Source: Roseburia hominis A2-183
GTDB lineage: Bacteria; Bacillota; Clostridia; Lachnospirales; Lachnospiraceae
DNA length: 64,000 bases
Assembly: GCF_000225345.1 (NCBI RefSeq)
Contig: NC_015977.1
Span: 1,161,501 to 1,225,500 of the forward strand
Direction: 5' to 3'
Positions 61,184 to 64,000 of this stretch are shown piece by piece. The position numbers and the translations under genes were made by a program. How positions within the stretch are numbered: the stretch's first letter is position 1; the number at the start of each line of letters is the position of its first letter. The notes under the pieces are model-generated. The model did not search any database, had not been told where the DNA came from, and saw only the letters and a program-made list of their open reading frames with translations.

Positions 61184-62629
61184 ATGTCTAAATTTAAAAA
61201 ATTAACCGATTTTCTCAAAAGTCTTAAGTGCAGACTGATTCTTCTCTGCATTCTGATCGGAATTGTACCGAGCGTCCTGCTGCGTGCCGGGATGCTCGGC
61301 TCTTATGAAAATCGTGCGGTGTCGATCCGCACGAGTGAGATTCTAAGCCAGGCGAAGATTCTCGCCAATCAGATCGTTTCCAATGATTATCTGAATAATG
61401 CGGAGAGTGAGTCTGCGATCAACGTGCAGTTAGAGCAGCTGTCAACGATCTATGACGGGCGTGTCATGATTATCGATGAGGAGTTCCATATCATAAAGGA
61501 TACCTACAATCTTGACACCGGAAAGACGATTATTTCCGAGGAAGTGATCAAGAGTATCCAGGGGGAGGAAATCAGCAAATATGATTCCCAGAACCGTTAC
61601 ATTGAAATGACGATTCCGTTGGTGCATGTGGACCCGGAGACGGAGAACAAGCGGACGATCGGTGTGATTATGGTGAGCGTTTCGACCGACAGCATCAATC
61701 TGAATCTGGAATATCTGGCGCGCAATACGCTTGTCATGGAACTGATTGCGATCGTGGCGATCATCTTTGCGGGAACGTTTATCGCGATTCATCTTGTGGC
61801 GCCGTTCCATGCCATGGCAAAGTCGATCGAGGAGATTCAGACGGGATATGGGGATGACGCATTAAAGATTAACGCTTACACCGAGACCAGGCAGATCTGT
61901 GAAAAGTTCAATAAGATGTTGGGGCGCATGAAGGTGTTGGATGATTCGAGACAGGAATTTGTGTCCAATGTCTCGCATGAGCTGAAAACGCCGCTGACTT
62001 CCATGAAGGTGCTGGCGGATTCCATCAACAGCATGGAGGACGCACCGGTGGAGCTGTATCAGGAATTCATGTCGGATATCGGCAACGAGGTGGACCGTGA
62101 GACGAAGATCATCAATGATCTGCTGTCTCTGGTAAAGATGGATAAGTCTGCGGGAGATTTAAACATCACGAATGTCAACATCAACGAACTGTTAGAGCAG
62201 ATTTTAAAGCGCTTAAAGCCGATTGCGGAAAAGCAGAATATCGAGCTGGTGTTGGAGAGTTTCCGACCGGTCAGTGCGGATGTGGATGAGGTAAAGATTA
62301 CGCTTGCCTTTACCAACCTGATCGAAAATGCAGTCAAATATAACCGCCCGGACGGATGGGTACATGTCTCTTTGAATGCCGATCACCAGTATTTTTATCT
62401 GAAAGTGGAGGATTGCGGAATCGGTATTCCGGAGGAGTCGTTAGAGCATATTTATGAGCGTTTTTACCGTGTGGACAAGTCTCATTCCAGGGAGATTGGC
62501 GGAACGGGACTTGGACTTGCCATTACGAGGAGCGCGGTTCTGATGCACCGCGGAGCCATCAAGGTGTTCAGTACCGTGGGAGAGGGAACGATTTTCAACG
62601 TCAGAATTCCGCTGAATTATATTTCTTAG
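61184..62629 (+). CDS. Sensor histidine kinase (WalK-like)
   Basis: About 481 residues. Membrane helix 1 (about 15-34), an extracytoplasmic sensor of about 150 residues, helix 2 (about 187-208), HAMP, then the HisKA box FVSNVSHELKTPLTSMK with His265, and the ATPase domain (LIENAVKYNRPDG, VEDCGIGIPEE, YERFYRVDKSHSREIGGTGL). No PAS domain is visible between HAMP and HisKA, unlike Bacillus WalK. Start ATG 61184 or GTG 61175; binding site is weak, and translation may be coupled to the regulator gene 12 bp upstream. Confidence 0.92.
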   Translation: MSKFKKLTDFLKSLKCRLILLCILIGIVPSVLLRAGMLGSYENRAVSIRTSEILSQAKILANQIVSNDYLNNAESESAINVQLEQLSTIYDGRVMIIDEEFHIIKDTYNLDTGKTIISEEVIKSIQGEEISKYDSQNRYIEMTIPLVHVDPETENKRTIGVIMVSVSTDSINLNLEYLARNTLVMELIAIVAIIFAGTFIAIHLVAPFHAMAKSIEEIQTGYGDDALKINAYTETRQICEKFNKMLGRMKVLDDSRQEFVSNVSHELKTPLTSMKVLADSINSMEDAPVELYQEFMSDIGNEVDRETKIINDLLSLVKMDKSAGDLNITNVNINELLEQILKRLKPIAEKQNIELVLESFRPVSADVDEVKITLAFTNLIENAVKYNRPDGWVHVSLNADHQYFYLKVEDCGIGIPEESLEHIYERFYRVDKSHSREIGGTGLGLAITRSAVLMHRGAIKVFSTVGEGTIFNVRIPLNYIS

Positions 62630-62643
62630 ATAAGGGAGAGTCT

Positions 62644-63630
62644 ATGAGCCGAGAAGCTTATCGATGGAGAAAAAAGTTAATATGTCTGGGACTGGCATGT
62701 CTGATGTTCCTGTCAGGCTCGCTCGCGGCGTGTGGCAGGCAGACGGAGCAGAGTGCCTATCATATCGAATATCTGAATAAGGACAAGAACCGTCTGGTGG
62801 AAGAACCTTATGAGCCTTCGGCAACCGATACCGACGGAATGATCAAGGAGTTCCTTGCGAAACTGAGTTCGGATTCGGACAATGTGGATTACCGGAAGCC
62901 GATTCCAAATGATGTGGAAATCACGAATTATTCACTGGACGGTGTGCTTTTAACCCTGCATTTTGATGAGGATTACAGCAAAATGAGTGCTGTCGATGAG
63001 GTACTGTGCCGAGCGGCGGTTGTCCGGACGATGACACAGATCGACGGGGTGGACTGCGTGGCATTTTACATTGGAGACGCACCGCTTACGGATGCGAAGG
63101 GGAATCTTGTCGGTACCATGAATCAGGACAGCTTTATCGAAAATCCGGGAGAGCAGATCAATTCCATTCAGAATACAACACTCACGCTGTATTTTTCCAA
63201 TCTGGACGGGGACGGTCTGGTCAAGGAAGTGCGCGAGGATGTCTACTACAGCAGCAATATTTCCATGGAAAAACTGATTATGGAGCAGCTTTTAGACGGT
63301 CCGAAGACCAAGGATGCAAAGTCTGCGATTCCGGAGGGAACCAAGCTTGTCTCTGTGTCGGTGGTGGACGGCGTCTGCTACGTCAGCCTGGATGAAGCGT
63401 TCAAGAATCAGGATTACAAAGTAAACGAGGCAATCGTTATCTATTCGATCGTGGATTCCCTGTCGGAGCTTTCCACGATCAGCAAGGTTCAGATTTCCGT
63501 CAACGGCGATACGAGCGGAGTCTACCGCGACAATTTCCCGCTCGCGGATATGTATGACCGCAATATGGATTATGTCACGGGGGCAGAGAGCGCCTTTTCG
63601 GAAACGGAGGAACCTACCGAAACGGATTAA
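62644..63630 (+). CDS. GerMN-domain lipoprotein
   Basis: A 328-residue lipoprotein: signal peptide ending in SGSLAACGRQ (Cys28), followed by two GerMN (sporulation/germination) domains, about 55-160 and 185-295; the second ends with LSELSTISKVQISVNGDTS. GerM-type proteins act in spore envelope and septal peptidoglycan. It lies 14 bp after the histidine kinase gene, recalling the LpqB/MtrB arrangement where such a lipoprotein tunes the kinase. ATG 62644 follows AAGGGAGAGTCT. The C-terminus is acidic (SETEEPTETD). Confidence 0.85.
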   Translation: MSREAYRWRKKLICLGLACLMFLSGSLAACGRQTEQSAYHIEYLNKDKNRLVEEPYEPSATDTDGMIKEFLAKLSSDSDNVDYRKPIPNDVEITNYSLDGVLLTLHFDEDYSKMSAVDEVLCRAAVVRTMTQIDGVDCVAFYIGDAPLTDAKGNLVGTMNQDSFIENPGEQINSIQNTTLTLYFSNLDGDGLVKEVREDVYYSSNISMEKLIMEQLLDGPKTKDAKSAIPEGTKLVSVSVVDGVCYVSLDEAFKNQDYKVNEAIVIYSIVDSLSELSTISKVQISVNGDTSGVYRDNFPLADMYDRNMDYVTGAESAFSETEEPTETD

Positions 63631-63642
63631 AGGGGGAAGTGT

Positions 63643-64000
63643 GTGACAAAACGGCCTTTGTGTCTTGGCGCAGCGGGCGTTCTGTCGGGGATTCTTGCGG
63701 CGGCATACGGCTGGAGCGTATTCGCGCGGGCATTGCTAGCCTGCGGCGTCCTGGCCTGCGGAATTCTTGGCGGCATTTTTGCTGACGGGTACCGTCCGGG
63801 CGACGGGATTTCCCCGTCGGAAAGAAAGAGAACGGCTTTTGGCGCCGGAGTTTTTTTGCTGATGTTTGCTCTTGGAAGCGGAAGATATTTGGAGGCGGAG
63901 GAGAGCAGGCAGGCGTATCTGGGAGAACTGCAGGATGGCATGTATGTGACCGTACAGGGACAGCTTGCGGGAAAACAGGTACAGAAAAATCGATATGTCT
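63643..64000 (+). CDS. comEC: ComEC/Rec2 competence DNA channel, N-terminal part (cut by window end)
   Basis: 119 codons are visible and the frame is open at the edge. Start GTG 63643 follows AGGGGGAAGTGT. N-terminal hydrophobic segments (GAAGVLSGILAAAYGW, ALLACGVLACGILGGIFA, GAGVFLLMFALGSGRYL) are followed by the start of the DUF4131/OB region (LGELQDGMYVTVQGQLAGKQ). This is the typical ComEC entry; it forms the channel that takes ssDNA into the cell. Location downstream of comEA supports this. The Competence and beta-lactamase-like domains are outside the window. Confidence 0.85.
   Translation, partial: MTKRPLCLGAAGVLSGILAAAYGWSVFARALLACGVLACGILGGIFADGYRPGDGISPSERKRTAFGAGVFLLMFALGSGRYLEAEESRQAYLGELQDGMYVTVQGQLAGKQVQKNRYV

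Overview
The window comes from a low-to-moderate GC, spore-forming Firmicute of class Clostridia, most probably family Lachnospiraceae (Roseburia/Agathobacter-type). The pointers are a class III fructose-1,6-bisphosphatase, the ireB-ruvX-DUF1292 trio beside RNase J, a YtvI-like sporulation protein, GerMN lipoproteins, an L-box upstream of dapA, and TTGACA-17-TATAAT-type promoters with AGGAGG-like ribosome binding sites. The assignment is an inference from gene content; no rRNA or tRNA gene was seen. Nearly all genes are on the + strand; the exceptions are typA, a lytic transglycosylase, a small HPr-like gene and argG.

Layout. 1-5.7 kb: tail of a Fur-family regulator, an M23 peptidase, a sensor/GGDEF protein, typA (-) and a two-OB-fold SSB-like protein. 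5.7-8.0 kb: lysine riboswitch, dapA and dapB. 8.1-11.6 kb: fbp, an IS200-type insertion, nfo. 11.6-12.2 kb: promoter, structured non-coding RNA and terminator, then a structured leader. 12.2-19.4 kb: a six-gene polyamine operon (speA, speE, carboxyspermidine dehydrogenase, nspC, aguA, aguB) that can run arginine-agmatine-carbamoylputrescine-putrescine-spermidine. 19.4-26.4 kb: a MarR regulator, a lytic transglycosylase (-), azlCD, lysA, a nuclease-like unknown, and an amino-acid ABC transporter whose binding domain is fused to the permease with its lobes in swapped order. 26.6-38.9 kb: RNA modification and housekeeping genes (prmA, rsmE, cysteine desulfurase-thiI, mtaB, ireB, ruvX, rnj, trmR, U32/trhP) and a beta-propeller lactonase.

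39.0-39.6 kb has no gene but is a giant imperfect inverted repeat of about 295 nt per arm. 39.7-41.9 kb: YtvI-like protein and trpS. 42.0-47.5 kb: a five-gene Dlt-like cluster (adenylation enzyme, PLP decarboxylase, carrier protein, MBOAT, SGNH/DltD-like). Its unusual member is a fold-III PLP decarboxylase, which suggests that a decarboxylated aminoacyl group (for example GABA or beta-alanine) is put on an envelope polymer. 47.6-51.7 kb: glnS, a DUF2225 protein and a MocR regulator. 51.8-58.4 kb: divergent arginine genes argG / argC-GNAT-argJ-argB-argD around an AT-rich region with ArgR-like boxes. 58.4-64 kb: an orphan solute-binding lipoprotein, comEA, a WalRK-like two-component pair, a GerMN lipoprotein and the start of comEC.

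The strongest candidates for something undescribed are the Dlt-like decarboxylase cluster, the giant inverted repeat, the ~220-nt structured RNA at 11.67 kb and the lobe-swapped binding protein-permease fusion.
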